Shown: positions 11,239 to 22,710 of the stretch, in pieces | Position numbering within the stretch: position 1 is the first letter of the stretch | Layout: the number at the start of each line of letters is the position of its first letter | Assembly (NCBI GenBank): GCA_011800155.1 | Contig: CM022373.1 | Span: forward strand, 3,001,901-3,065,900 | From: Flammulina velutipes | Lineage: Eukaryota; Basidiomycota; Agaricomycetes; Agaricales; Physalacriaceae | Reading direction: 5' to 3' | DNA length: 64,000 nt | Translations under genes and position numbers: made by a program | Notes under the pieces: generated by a model | The model's input: only the letters and a program-made list of their open reading frames with translations | Databases searched by the model: none | What the model was told of the DNA's origin: nothing

Positions 11239-11291
11239 TATGGTAACTGGCCACAGCTGCCTTCAATGCCTTGAAGGTAGCTGTCAGTTAC
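11239..11291. repeat. Strong ~50-bp imperfect hairpin upstream of HMG2
   Basis: GGTAACTG at the left pairs with CAGTTACC at the right; inside, CCTTCAA pairs with TTGAAGG around a 4-base loop, with ACAGCTG opposite TAGCTGT. The left arm contains the GGCCACAGCTGC block seen once, without a partner, upstream of the other HMG genes. Function unknown. Confidence 0.7.
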
Positions 11292-11371
11292 CGAACCGGT
11301 CAATTATGGGACGAGAATATCGAGTAAAGAATATCGTGAGGAATGGAACGGATGGGATGTATATCCGACTG

Positions 11372-12105
11372 TTACTGTCCGACCAACAGAGCGCAGGCGT
11401 CTTTTGTACTTTGGATTCGTGCTAGGACTGCCTGTATTGCGTATATTTGACAAGGAATACTAAGAGTCGCAGAGCGTGCGACATAGAGGCTAGTAAGCAA
11501 AGAAGGCAAAATGGTGTCGTCGGGAGGATCGTCGGTGGTGAATAATCGTTTGAGTACATCAATGACGGGAACCTCCACTGCGTCGAATAGACAAATTGGA
11601 GATTGATTTGTCTCGTCTTGGGTTTTGACATTGTAGCTAAATGGGAAACGGGTCCCAGTAATAGTGATAACTCTATGAGAGCGTGAAGTGCTGAACGAGC
11701 CAAGTGTGGCGTCGTCGGCATGGGAACTAGCTTGTCCCAAGAGCGCGGCAAGGACAGACGGTCGAGGAACATGTCTCCCTTCTGCACCGCTGCTATGTGT
11801 ATGTGATGATGCCCGTGCGCTTGAGGGAAGGAAGCAAGACGGCAGGTACGGACGCCCGGATCAAATCGGACCGATATTGCAATTCCTATCTCTTACCGCC
11901 ACCCGGAAAGCTTACGACTTTGAACGGACGAGCGAGCCTTGTCGGGAGACGCTTGGCCGAGTATTTATCAATACCCTTCTGCCGGAGTGACACGTTATGC
12001 TCGATATTTTGGTTGGTTGAACAGTCCTCGTCCAAAGTCTTACGTCTTTGCTGACCAAAGGTCAAGTCGACAGAGATGCAATGATCAAGGCGCGTAACCC
12101 TTCTC
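11372..12105 (-). pseudogene. 'X' module remnant, left copy
   Basis: Minus-strand sequence homologous to 20290-20735 and in part to 26850-27100. One frame reads FDAVEVPVIDVLKRLF, then DDTILPSLLTSLYVARSATL, which looks like real protein, but it is joined out of frame to upstream pieces (DRLSLPRSWDKLVPMPTT). No intact gene can be built. The sequence resembles the N-terminal half of an F-box/LRR-type protein only weakly. Confidence 0.4.
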
Positions 12106-12471
12106 AATCCTGTGTATGTGGGAACGAGGCTATTCGTCGATCATCTTCACATCGCTAGTCGAGTGCTGTGCAGAATACTGGAAGGTACATACCTCTAAGT
12201 GCCATCCAGTTTATCGTCCGTGGAAGACATATTCACTTGTCCATAATGTCTAGGCGTTCATCCCAAATGCTCGTTTTCTACCCACGTTTTGATATGGTGG
12301 CAAGTTTCACCTACTGTGTTTCATCGCGACAGCCAGTTCAGGAATACCAATACGTTCCGATGCATTGTGCGTTCGCATTTCATTACCGCCGATAAGGACT
12401 GCATCCCAGCGCTGAGCGTGCTTATATAGACGACCTTGCCATTCATTCACACGCGAAATAACCCACCAACC

Positions 12472-12953
12472 ATGCATCGCCTCCAATTCGCATTCCTCCC
12501 TGTCTTGTTTGCTATCGCATCGTACGTCCTTCTTCCCTTTGTTAACAGCTCTCTACTACCATGCATACATACATACAGCCCACATCCACGCACACTCGAC
12601 CTATTCAAGTACCCAGGGGAAACCACCACTCCCTTCGTCTCCCTCACTCTCGGGACAGAGCGAGACATCGACTCTTACGAGGTCAAATGGAAAGGGGACT
12701 CGGGGGGTGAAGTGACTGACGCCGTAGCCATGACAATAGGTGAGCATGAATACAATGCAGTAAAAGAGGTATTCGTAGAGGTGCAATCCAACCCTCTTTC
12801 ATCATACCACTGGCATCCTCATCCGAATTCCAGACAGATACATACCTTGGATCGGGACAAGATGCACAGAAGGAAGTGTGGATAATCACTTTGGACGTGT
12901 CTCAGGAAAAAGCCGCTGTGGTAGCAGATATGTTAGATAAGCTTGACATTTAG
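12472..12953 (+). CDS. Small secreted protein SSP1
   Basis: Three exons, 12472-12521, 12579-12768 and 12834-12953, give 119 residues. The first exon encodes a signal peptide (MHRLQFAFLPVLFAIAS). The mature part contains TPFVSLTLGTERDIDSYEV and ends with GSGQDAQKEVWIITLDV. Intron 1 is phase 2 and intron 2 phase 0, the same phases as in SSP3 and SSP4, which supports common descent. A TATATAGA box lies about 50 bases before the ATG. The nearest relative is SSP2 (23053-23647, opposite strand). There are no cysteine-rich or enzyme motifs. A role as an effector-like or cell-surface protein is only a guess. Confidence 0.7.
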
Positions 12954-14356
12954 TAGGGGGTCGTACTATGTTTGTGAAATACACCGCCCAGCACCCGGCG
13001 GTATGGGAAGTTGGGTAATGGCTCATCCTTGGGAATTTTTGCTCCAGTCTTCTTCTTTAAACTACAAGCAATGTCATACACCTTCGATTTTTCAAGGAGA
13101 ACATGCTTCTCAGTAAATTCAGGTATCAAAGTAAACGAGGGGTACTCCGTGCATGTGATCCACGTTTATTCTCTAGACGTCAGTGGACTGTATCATTCTA
13201 GATTCCCGAGTACGGCAGCAAGTATGGCGTACAGGGAATTCTGCTAGGCGTCTGACTCATCATTCACTCGAATAAGCTACTGTTTTTCAGTCAAACACAT
13301 GCAAGCTGGACGAAAGGAGAGAGGATCCGCCACGGTGTGAGGTCTGGGATGGGAGGAAAGAGGGTGTACGACTGAGCACGTTTCCCTTCCCTGGTACTTC
13401 TCATGAAAACGTGCAAAGGAAGGAAAGCCCGGAAGCTCGGATCAAATGTTCCGATCCCTTTTCCTTACATAACCACCACTTTCGATTCTCAATCTGCATG
13501 TCGGAATGCGTGATACCCTGGAATTGGTGCGTCGTTGAACGGTTTCCTGATGTTGACTCGTCTATAGCGAACACGGCCGTAAAGGGTCCCCTCTTCGACC
13601 AATTGCACCATCCGGCGAACACAGCGTTACCTGGAATATCGTCGCGCCTTCCCAGAGGACTCTCCAGAAGGGTCGCTGTTCTGACCTGGTCGGTTATGCG
13701 AGATGATCCCGAGAACAGGTCAGTCGCCTGCGCACCCGTTGAAAGTTTCCAACTCCCGTCGAGTTATTGGATGCGGGCACGTCCGTGGCTATGCCGAAGA
13801 AGTGCTGACTGTGCCTCGACTGGCTCAGTTAGGGATACGAGCCAGACAACGCGGTGCAGATGACGGGGGGACGACCTATCCCTCCTTCCTGCTGTCGGTG
13901 CGTTACCTGTATCGACATTTCCCTGAGCTAAACATATTCTCATAGCTTTGAGCCTGGCACTCATCTTGTCAATATGGAATCTATGGAAGCGCGTATAGTA
14001 TGCTTTCGCATAGCATCTTAGATATCATACGAGGAGGCGAGTTCTCAAAATAAAACCGGACGCATTATACATCCGTCGGTCGATCTCAGGAGGATCGTCG
14101 CCATATTCACATGCTACGCCGAGTTACAGTTGCGTTGCAGTACCAAAACACGGCCGCAAAAAAAATCATCGTAACATGCTACGTGGCGCAGGGTCACGTA
14201 ACTCAATACGCCGCAAAAAAAAAAAAATTCCGCACCGTTTGGAAAACCTTCCACCGTTTATCGACAATCGAAACTGCCACGGGCGTATAGCATTTCCGGA
14301 GCAGGTATAAGAGTAGACGCCAAGTAGGACTTGCCCTTCTCCACTTACCTACCACC
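12954..14356. other. Intergenic stretch upstream of the terpene synthase
   Basis: No convincing gene is seen; open frames at 13411-13863 and 13703-13945 show no protein-like composition. Near 14112-14230 two partial repeats stand out: ACATGCTACG occurs at ~14113 and ~14176, and GGCCGCAAAAAAA/CGCCGCAAAAAAA at ~14152 and ~14209, the second followed by a long A run. They lie 130-250 bases before the terpene synthase start and could be regulator sites. Confidence 0.4.
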
Positions 14357-15463
14357 ATGCCCGGACTCACCAACACTGGCACCTCAGTGCGTTATCTCTC
14401 CCCCACCCTCCCTTTCCATTCCTCCTGACCCCGTACTACAGGGCAAATCCGTCTCAAAAGAGGACATAAGAACCGCCGCCCAGTCCCTCCTAAACGGCAT
14501 AAACGCCTCTGCGAAACCACAGATCGTCGAGCCGGATTTCCGGGAGTCATGCCGCGAGCTCATGGACGCGCGTCACTACCTCCTCACCGAGTCTCCCAAA
14601 GCGCGTCGAGTACTCCTAGACGGTGGTCTGTCGATGGGCGCGCATGCCTACCGGCACCTCGAGCAGTCCGCTCCGATGATGCGCAAGCTCATATGCATGT
14701 ATACGATTTACCTTATATGGATCGATGATGCGTTCGTCGAGGATACCTCTGCGATCGATGCGTTTAATATGCGGTTCGTGCATGGGCAGGAGCAGAACAC
14801 GAGGGATTTGGATGATTTTGCGGGGTTGATTAGGGAGATGGCGGGGTATTATGATACGGTTTCTGCTAATTTGTTTTTGACGTCTACGATGAATTTTGTT
14901 ACGTCTTTGACGTTTGAGTTTCAGACGCAGGGGATGGCGGTGGGTTTCTCTCTTTTCGCTTGGTGGTTGGGTGGTGGCTGACTTGATTTTGGGTAGGTCC
15001 ATCCGAGGGCGGACGCGTTCCCGACGTTCACGAGGGTCTTATCGGCTGTTTCGGAGGCGTATACGGTTTTTATCTTCCCGCCTCATATCAACGTCCGGGA
15101 TTACATCCAGGCTTTGCCTAATATGATGATATTCATTAACAATACCAAGTACCCTTCCCCCCTATTTCCCCTCCCCTTCCCTTCTCTTTCTAACGCATAC
15201 ACAGTGACGTCCTATCCTTCTACAAAGAAGAAGACGCCGGAGAGACCGTCAACCGCGTTTCGCTGATGGCGAATATGAAGAGCGTGGATAAGAGGAGCGT
15301 GTTGATGGATTTTGCGGCGGAGTCGGTTGGGGCGTGTTTGGGGGCGTTGGAGGTGTTGAGGGGGAAGGAGTCGTATGCTGCGTTTCTTTCGTTTACGGGT
15401 GGGTATGTGGGGTTTCATACGTCTTTGGATCGGTATCGGTTGGGTGAGTTGGAGCTTGAGTAG
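14357..15463 (+). CDS. Trichodiene-synthase-like sesquiterpene cyclase
   Basis: Four exons (14357-14386, 14442-14939, 14997-15148, 15205-15463) give 312 residues. The start ATG is the first in frame and follows a typical leader. Two metal-binding motifs of class I terpene cyclases are visible: an aspartate-rich IDDAFVED at residues ~104-111 (DDxxxxD) and a complete NSE triad, NDVLSFYKE, at residues 227-235. The third exon join runs through the NSE asparagine codon. The R-Y pair close to the end (DRYRLGE) matches the family's C-terminal RY motif. TRI5-family enzymes cyclise farnesyl diphosphate in the cytosol; the product here cannot be predicted. Length is slightly short for the family. The P450 at 17594-19687 is a plausible partner. 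Confidence 0.88.
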
Positions 15464-15604
15464 GTGGGTATATCGTAGAAATAAGTGAGAAATAAATTAG
15501 TATAGCAGCATAGACGTAAATATGTAGTTCTTGAACTGCGCCACATTTCGACCCACTGTCCGGGATTACGGAGCGAAACATCATATGGCGCTCACACTGG
15601 CACG

Positions 15605-16608
15605 TTAAAGAAAATCGGTGTCTATTTTCCACTGTTTAGAAGTACTTCTATCTATCTCGATATTCTTCCCGTCTTTGAACTGTTGATCAAGAATCTTGGG
15701 TACCATACGCTCTGACGTAGGGAGCATATCATGCGCTGCTTCACCCTCTTCATCATCTTCCCGTCTATCGATCCGGGGAACGGATACAACGATCTTCGTC
15801 AGGTTGCGGAGGGATTGAAGGTTGGTTCCAGCTGAAAGCAAAAGGGGTCAGTTAGATCGAAATCGAGCAGGAGAAGGAAGGACGTACTCTCATAACCTAG
15901 ACTGATTCGAAGACGCGTTAGCGACGACTGGTTATTATCCACCAACCGCTGGATAGTATCGCTCTGTCTCTTCCCATCATACACGCCCATCAGGTCCACC
16001 ATACTCAGTGTACTGACATTCGTACACGCCCTCCCCAAGCAATTCCACAGCTCCCTATTCCACCCGTATAGCCTTAGGGTGGTGATATTCGGCAAGGAGG
16101 GTATACGCGCCAACCCCGGGATCGTCTCGTCCCTCAACCCCGCCTCCAGCTGTACCTCCAATTCCCGCAGGTTGGGGAACGAGGGTAAGGCCCCTATGAA
16201 TTTGTTGAGGGACTCGGGGGTTCGGCAGACGATGATGAGTTCCTCTATGGTGGTACCGTGGTGTCGAGAGAGGAGGGAGAGGAAACTGGAGTTGTAGATG
16301 AATTTTGCGCGCCGGACGTGTATCCCGCGTTTTGGGAGGCGTTTGAGGTATGTGGATTGGGTGGGGGGGAGGATGTCGATGGGAGATTCGGGGCCTTCGA
16401 AGAGGATGGATTCGCCTCGGATGGGAGGGGAGGGGGAGGGGGAGGAGAAGGCGGTTGATGAGGAGGCGGTTGATGATGGGGAGGATGATCGCGTGGGGGA
16501 AGGATTCTGGAGGTTTGGGCAGGAGGATGATTTGGGGAGGAGGTGGGCGCGTGTCCAGGATGTTAGGGCGCGGAGGGGTGAGTTTGTGAAAGAGGTTGTG
16601 GTGGACAT
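15605..16608 (-). CDS. LRR-like hypothetical protein
   Basis: Two exons: the first starts at ATG 16606-16608 and runs to ~15890; an intron with GTACGT donor and TTTCAG acceptor (~15839) precedes the last exon, which ends at 15605. The protein has a serine-rich N-terminus and then irregular leucine-rich segments (FPNLRELEVQLEAGL, LPNITTLRLYGWN, LTRLRISLGYE), as in basidiomycete F-box/LRR proteins. No F-box motif is evident. It is convergent with the terpene synthase, with only about 140 bases between their stops. It is not obviously related to the F-box A or B families. Confidence 0.65.
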
Positions 16609-17593
16609 GGTTGGTTGGGTTGGAAGGAGGTCGATGGGAGAGGGGGGCTTTTAAGTGAAGGAGAAAGGAGCCAAGTTGAGAGACATGTCTGGATAGCATT
16701 TTCGGGCGAGTCTTAGACAATGTTATGAGGCGGTGTTTGAGTCGGAGACGTCACAGCAGGTATATTTGCATTTTTAAAGGCGTTAAGTCATTCTAAGGCA
16801 ATATTTTGTAGGCGAGCGATGCTGTGAAACTGCGAAAGACGAGACATGGTGGACGAGGATTTACGCTAGGGGTCAGATAGAAGATATATTCGAGTTAGCA
16901 GAGTCGTCATATGAAAAGCTTGTAGAGAAACTCAAGGCGCATTGTGCAAGAGTCAGACGTTGATGATCAAGAGGTAAATTAGCCACGTGACGTATTCCGT
17001 CCTTGAAGATGACCACGACGACCTTTTACGCACTAGCCTCTCTACTCGTGCTCTCTGGACGTCCATCGACGAATACATGTCGAAGCACGCCTGTGGCTAA
17101 TTCCGATTGAATACGGACTGCAAACGTGCGATGGAAAAGCCAAAACGACGCTAGTTCCATGTACGTGTTCTAGCATGGCTAAGCTTACACTATCGCTGAC
17201 GCCTTGTTAGATTTGCGATGAATGCGCTTTGATATCGTGAACGGTCATCATCGGAACCAGAAATAGGACCTCCACAGTGCTCCGTCCGTGTTGGCCAAGC
17301 AGTATCAATTACTATAGCGCGCGATGGACGGCCGTGGGTTCGAATCCTGCGCGCGAGGAGATAAACAGACGGCCAAGGAGCGCTTATTTGGAGCTTACGC
17401 CAGACCGCCCCGCATTTTGAAGCAGATGAATACAAACGGCCGCATCGGCAGCAGTTCGTATCTCGATTCCATCTCCACCAAGATCGTAATCCATGACAGA
17501 TTTGCGGGCCTCCTCATACCACGGAATGGCTCGTTATCTGTGGCTTATAACCGCCCAAATGTCGTGGAATCTTTGTATCGCTTCCCAGTGACC
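16609..17593. other. Intergenic stretch between LRR gene and P450
   Basis: No gene is supported. A GGTTCGAATCC B-box-like sequence at ~17337 lies near GTTGGCCAAGC (~17288), but the intervening sequence does not fold as a tRNA. The stretch holds the divergent promoters of the two flanking genes. Confidence 0.4.
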
Positions 17594-19687
17594 ATGCAAG
17601 CCTATCTCATCCCTCTTGCCCTCATCGCCGGCTTTTACGTCGTCAAGTACCTGCGCGACAGCAGTCGTCGTCACCCCCTCCTCCCACCAGGCCCGCCCCT
17701 CGAACTTATCTTCGGAAACGCCAGGATCTTCCCGCGCGTCCGCCCCCACATCCAGTTCGCGGAATGGGGTGAGTCGTCCCTCTTCTCTTCCATACGCTGC
17801 TCACGCCTCTTCCAGCAAAGCACTTTGGCGACGTCTTCTCCCTCAAGGTCTTCAACAAGACCATCATCGTCCTCAACACACCCACCGCCGTTCGCGAGGT
17901 CTTTGAAAAGCATAACAACTCGTGCTCGAACCGTCCCGAATCTGCCATCGCGGACCTCATCACGCCTCACAACATGAACCTCGGAACTGGTCGTTACGGT
18001 CCGTCCATCTTCCAACGGTCCTAAACCCACTTCTAAACTCCTCGTAGCGAACGATACATGGAAAGCCCTACGCAAAGCCTCCGCCCAACTCGTCAACGCC
18101 CAAAACATGCGGAGACACCAACCCTACCAGTACGCAGAAGCCACCCAAGTAATGTGGGACATGCTTCACAAACCAGACGTACGCCATCCCCTCCCCAAAC
18201 CTACCCCCTCTCACCTTCTTCCCTAGACATGGTACGAAAACTTCCAGCGCTTCACAACATCCTACTTCCTCGGCGTAATCTGGGGCAAACGCGCCCCCCA
18301 AATCACCTCCGAAGACTGCGCAGCATTCATGTACGTCCAACCCCGCTTCATGCACATCCTCGAAATCGGCACCATGCCCCCCGTCGACCTCTTTCCCATC
18401 CTCCAATACGTCCCCGAGCGGTTCGCCTCGTGGAAGAGACAGGGGAAGGAAATCCGAAGGCTTCATGAGACGCTGTATGATCGCCTTCTTACGGATGTGG
18501 AGGATCGCATGAAGCGTGGTCTTTCGCTTGGGGTGTTTATGGAACGGGCGATTGAGAATGCTAAAGAGTGGGGTTTGAGTAGTCGGGAGATGTTGATGTA
18601 TGCGTTCTTTTTTCTTTGGTTTCTTCAACCTGATGCTTATGGGTTGTATAGGAATCTGGGCGGGACTCTCCTCGAGGGATCGGATACCTCGTCGGCTACG
18701 ATGCAGTTGATCGTCATGCTATTGATCGTGTTCCCGGAAGAGCAGGAGAAGCTACATGCGGAGGTCGATAAAGTTATTGGGTCGCACAGGGCTCCGCAGT
18801 GGGAGGATATCCCGAACCTTCCGTACATGTCTGCGTTCATCGAAGAGGTCAGTTCAGCCCCTTCCCTTCCCTTCCCATCTAACCCCCCTCGTGGCAGGCT
18901 CAACGTTTCAAGCCCGTCGCGAACCTCGGGCTCCCGCACGAGATGGTCCGGGACGAGATCATCAACGGGCAGCTCTACCCCAAAGACGCCGTCGTCATGA
19001 TGAACCTCTGTGCGATCCCCTTTCCCCTTCTTACCCCTCTATCTCTCATCTCGTTTACCGCATAGACAACATATTCTCGGACGAGAAGTACTTTGACCGT
19101 CCACAAGAGTTCCTCCCCGAGCGGTTCCTCAAGAATCCATTTGGGGTACGGACGGACGTGCCGGACGATCCGGCCCGGAGGGATAACCTCATTTTTGGGG
19201 GTGGGAAGCGGGTTTGTCCGGGGCTTATCTTCGCCAAGTCGTCTTTGGTATGTCTTGTCCCTCTCTTCCATGTAGGCGGGAATGTGTCTGATGGGTGGGT
19301 ACGGCAGCAACTGTTAACGATGAACATGGTGTGGGCGTTCAACTTCAAGAAGGCTATTAACCCTGTTACGGGGAAGGAGCTCCCGATTGATATGGATAAT
19401 GTTAATACTGTGTGTCTTTTCCCTCTACCCTTCTTCCCTTCCCCCTTCCCTTCTCCCTTCCCTTCCCCCTTTCCTTCTTCCTTCTTTCCTCCGTTGCTGA
19501 TGATGATACATAGGGCCTGACCGCGACCCCCAAAAAGTTCAAATGCTCCATCGAGCCTCGGTCCCCCGCCCACGCCGAGATCATCGATAGCCAGTTTAGG
19601 AGCGCGGCGGAGCATTTGAGGCCCTATGAGCATACGATCTCGGATGAGGATCGGGTGTTTAATGCGAGGTTTAGGGATCAGATTTAG
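17594..19687 (+). CDS. Cytochrome P450 monooxygenase
   Basis: About eight introns, all GT-AG and in frame, give a full-length P450. Exon 1 encodes a membrane anchor (MQAYLIPLALIAGFYVVKYL) and the proline hinge LLPPGPP. The oxygen-binding helix reads LLEGSDTSSAT, the ExxR motif is EAQR (created across an intron at ~18850-18898), the PERF element is PQEFLPERFL, and the haem loop is FGGGKRVCPG with the cysteine ligand. It would be anchored in the ER and use a P450 reductase. Sequence style fits the large fungal group that includes O-methylsterigmatocystin oxidoreductase-like P450s. It lies 2.1 kb from the terpene cyclase and points the same way, so oxidation of its product is a reasonable inference. 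Confidence 0.9.
19417..19494 (+). repeat. Pyrimidine-only tract inside the last P450 intron
   Basis: Tandem CCCTT/CCTTCC-type repeats fill most of the intron between the donor at ~19409 and the acceptor at ~19514. Almost no purines occur over 75 bases. It is a simple repeat likely to vary in length. Confidence 0.7.
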
Positions 19688-20290
19688 AGTAGAGTAGGTG
19701 TTGAGTAGATAGTGCGTAGATAGGGCGTAGACAATATAAGTGGTTGTGTGGTGCAATGTTGAGTGGATAAGTACTTGGTTTCGTTGTTGAGTAAAGAGAC
19801 GGAAAGGAAAAGGTACTTGGAGTGAGCGAAGCCTCTCCATAACCATGTCAAACGTGGGCAAAGAATATGCATTTGCGATGAATATCGAGAAATAACAGAC
19901 AGGTGAATACAGTTGACTATCTCGAAATGCATGATATCAAAATGCATAAACCTGACATTGCATACAAAATTGAGGGAACCAAGTTGGGGAGCAGGGAATT
20001 TGGCTCAAGATGCATATTGCATATCATTTGCATATAATTTTTGGCTGTATATGCAATGTGAGGTCGGGTTTTGGCATGTATAAAATGATTCATTTCACTA
20101 TAAATACAGCTTGTATATGATATGTATCAAGTAAACTATATGTAGTAGTACCTCAAACTCTTCTAAATGTGATTTGACTCTTAATGCATCAGCCTAAAGC
20201 AATATCTAATTCTTGATACTATGAATTATGCCACAGATTGTACTATATATAGTCCCACATATACAGTTGGGCGCCTTGGTCATTACATCT
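19688..20290. other. AT-rich intergenic block
   Basis: No gene is seen. Bases ~19905-20260 are much richer in A and T than the neighbours and hold repeated GCATAT/ATATGC words. This may be a decayed transposon, but clear terminal repeats were not found. Confidence 0.4.
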
Positions 20291-20735
20291 CGGTAAAGAC
20301 TTTGAACGAGGACTGTTTAACCACGCACCAAAATATGCTGGTTATCGAGTCGCTCCTGCAGACATTTATCAGCAAATACTGAGTCTAGCGTCTCACAGCA
20401 AGCCTCGTTCGTCCCTTCAAAGTCCTAAGCTTTCCTGGTGGCGGGAAGAGACAGGAATTGCAAAACCGGTCCGATTTGATCCTCCCTCGCGTTTGTTCCC
20501 TCAAGCGCACGATCAGCACCTCATATGCATAGCAGCGGTGAAGAAGGAAGACATATTCCTCGACCGTCTTTCCTTGTCATGCTCTTGGGACAAGCTAGTT
20601 CCCATGCCGACGACGCTACACTTGGCTCGTTCAAAACTTCCCGCTCTCCTCGAGCTATCACTCTGATCTGGGCTCTTTTCCTCTACACAGTAAAATTATG
20701 CTACTGCTATGATCTAACACCATATGACGGCTGCC
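20290..20735 (+). pseudogene. 'X' module remnant, right copy
   Basis: Homologous, in mirror orientation, to about 11650-12105. Shared words include CTTTGAACGAGGACTGTT and a frame with LGQASSHADDATLGSF. At ~20735 it passes directly into the Y block (GGTACGCCACATTTGG), whereas on the left 3.3 kb with HMG2 lies between X and Y. It contains no intact gene. Confidence 0.5.
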
Positions 20736-21198
20736 GAATTTGATCCTCGGTACGCCACATTTGGATCTAACCCACGAGATTGGAGGACATGGAATCTTGA
20801 TTTTTGGCGTCTACCATCACAAGATATACTCCACACCTCAAAATCAATTTATCTCTGCCCTCGCGATGTCCAAGGACGCTACGTTGAACGTTATGCGCCA
20901 CACACCGTAGACTAGGCATCGTACGTCAAGATCTAGCAGCGGATCATCACAAAGAAGCGTAATCAATCTCTCTCCACTGTAATGTATTTCGGTCATGCTT
21001 ACTCTGGAATCTGTATGCAGAGGACAATGGTTTGCGCGCGCTCAGGTTATTTTCTCATTGTATGGACTGCACGCGCTCACGTGATTGTAGGGGCCATCTG
21101 TGAGGCATCTTTAAAGATCTCCCAGCTCGCCTCATGCCATCTTCCCCAATAACTGCATCCACATCCTCTTCACGACGTCGCTGCGCGATCTCCCTCCA
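20736..21198 (+). other. 'Y' block, right copy
   Basis: Mirror copy of 7855-8340. It contains a short frame with LCPRDVQGRYVERYAPHTVD ending in a stop, and the leader of the zinc-finger gene. No complete coding region is visible. Confidence 0.45.
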
Positions 21199-22710
21199 AT
21201 GATTCCTGGCGACTCTGAATTCATGACACTTTCACAACCAATGCCATTTCCCAGGTACGTTTGCGTCGCGTAACCCTCTCGAGCCAGCACTCATTTTCTT
21301 TAGACCGGATGACTTGGATATCGATATGGACTTTTTGGCAGAGTTTGAGAACTCGATGGAGGTCGAAGAGGATGACAGCGATGGGGAAGATGGAATGGTG
21401 GAAGTCGTGTATGTGTTTCTCAGTTTAGCGAGTCAGTTTTATTCACGTTCCTCATCCTCTTTCCCTTCAGTATTCCGCAAGCCGGGAGCACCGAGGCGTC
21501 GCTAGAGTTAGATGGGGTTGTTGAAAATTCGTGCGTGATTCAATGACCTCTCACGATCGTCATCTAATTTTATCTTTCCTCGCAGTCCCATTACCGAATC
21601 CTTCGTCACCCCAGCACCCATGGCTCTACAAGAGAGGACCATTCTACCAAGCGTTACACTAGTCGAAACCCATGAAGATACTCTCACCCCCACCCGAGAC
21701 CTCTCCAAAAGTGAGAGGAGAGCATTAGCTACAAGAGCCAAGAAAGCTGCACCTCCGTAAGTCCTTTTCCCTCCCTCAGCCATCCAATCACTGACCCCAT
21801 CTTCACAGGCTCCCGCCCGTTCCCGCTCATTTGAGGTCGAGTCATATATCTGCGCTGGACGTAGCTCTCGGGGGAAGGAAACAACGTGACTGGTGAGGAT
21901 TCTAACAACACTCATTTGGACACGGCGATAACTGATGAGTTCTTCCATAGGATGAAGACAGGTCAAGCGACATTGCTGAGAGATAGAGAAACCGTACCCG
22001 CGCCGATCTGCCAAGCGCCAGGCAGGAAACGCACGCGTTCGATAACAGATCGAGAGACTACTAATTCTGCAAAGAAGCCACGAACCGTTCATCCGTGCTT
22101 CATTGCTACTGCACGTCTAGCCCGGCCCGTCTTTTACAGCCCTGCTGCTCGTACAGCTGGTCCATCTACTGGGAACGTTACATTCAACGCCCCTACCACC
22201 TCCTCTTCGAGCAATCAGTCAGGAAACCTTCCCACGCCACGACCAACTTATGTGGACCCTTATCATAGGCCTATACATGATGTAGCCTTCACGCGGACAA
22301 CACTCACTCTGACTGATGCAAACCTTGCGGCGTTCACCAAGAAATACAAGAACCTACCTTGCGACCCCAATATATTAGCTCAGATCATCTGTGCGGACGT
22401 TCCCATCATCGCACCCGACACCACCGTCATCTGTCCGCAAGACCATGCTTGCGTGCTTCTCTCCGACTTTGAGCGTCACGTCGCGCAATACCATCGCCCT
22501 CCCCCAGGGGATTCCTTCAACTGCTGGTGCAATGGAAGCAAAACCGAGACGTTCGAAATGGCGAGCGAGCTAGTAATACACATGCGGAACTCGCATTTGG
22601 TCGAGACAAAGTTCCGTTGCCCACATTGCCCGGCGCTTATCGCGCCGGTGGAGAAGAATATGCGCGACCATTTGCTCAGATCTTGTCATGGTATGAAGGC
22701 TTTCAAGTAG
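21199..22710 (+). CDS. C2H2-type zinc-finger protein, right copy
   Basis: The spliced gene starts at ATG 21199 (MIPGDSEF) and ends at 22710. Introns follow codons near 21254, 21410, 21530, 21756 and 21893. Order of parts: acidic DMDFLAEFENSMEVEEDD, a basic DLSKSERRALATRAKK segment, GRKRTRS/AKKPR nuclear-localisation-like clusters, then three zinc-finger-like units (CPQDHAC...HVAQYH; NCWCNGS...HMRNSH; RCPHCPA...HLLRSCH). The donor equal to the left copy's GTGAGG at ~22220 is GTCAGG here and that intron is also readable in frame, so its splicing may be inefficient. It is almost collinear with 6346-7854. Probable nuclear DNA-binding protein. Confidence 0.75.

Noticed and set aside
13411..13863. 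150-codon plus-strand frame between SSP1 and the terpene synthase
   Set aside because: No domain, no splice support and no copy elsewhere; the composition looks random.
16055..16720. Alternative frames overlapping the LRR gene at 15605-16608
   Set aside because: They are shadows: rich in H, P and R with no motif; the chosen frame continues across the intron into a second open exon.
17277..17360. Possible tRNA (A-box-like GTTGGCCAAGC and B box GGTTCGAATCC)
   Set aside because: No acceptor stem of more than four pairs and no anticodon arm could be formed; the T arm needs two wobble pairs.
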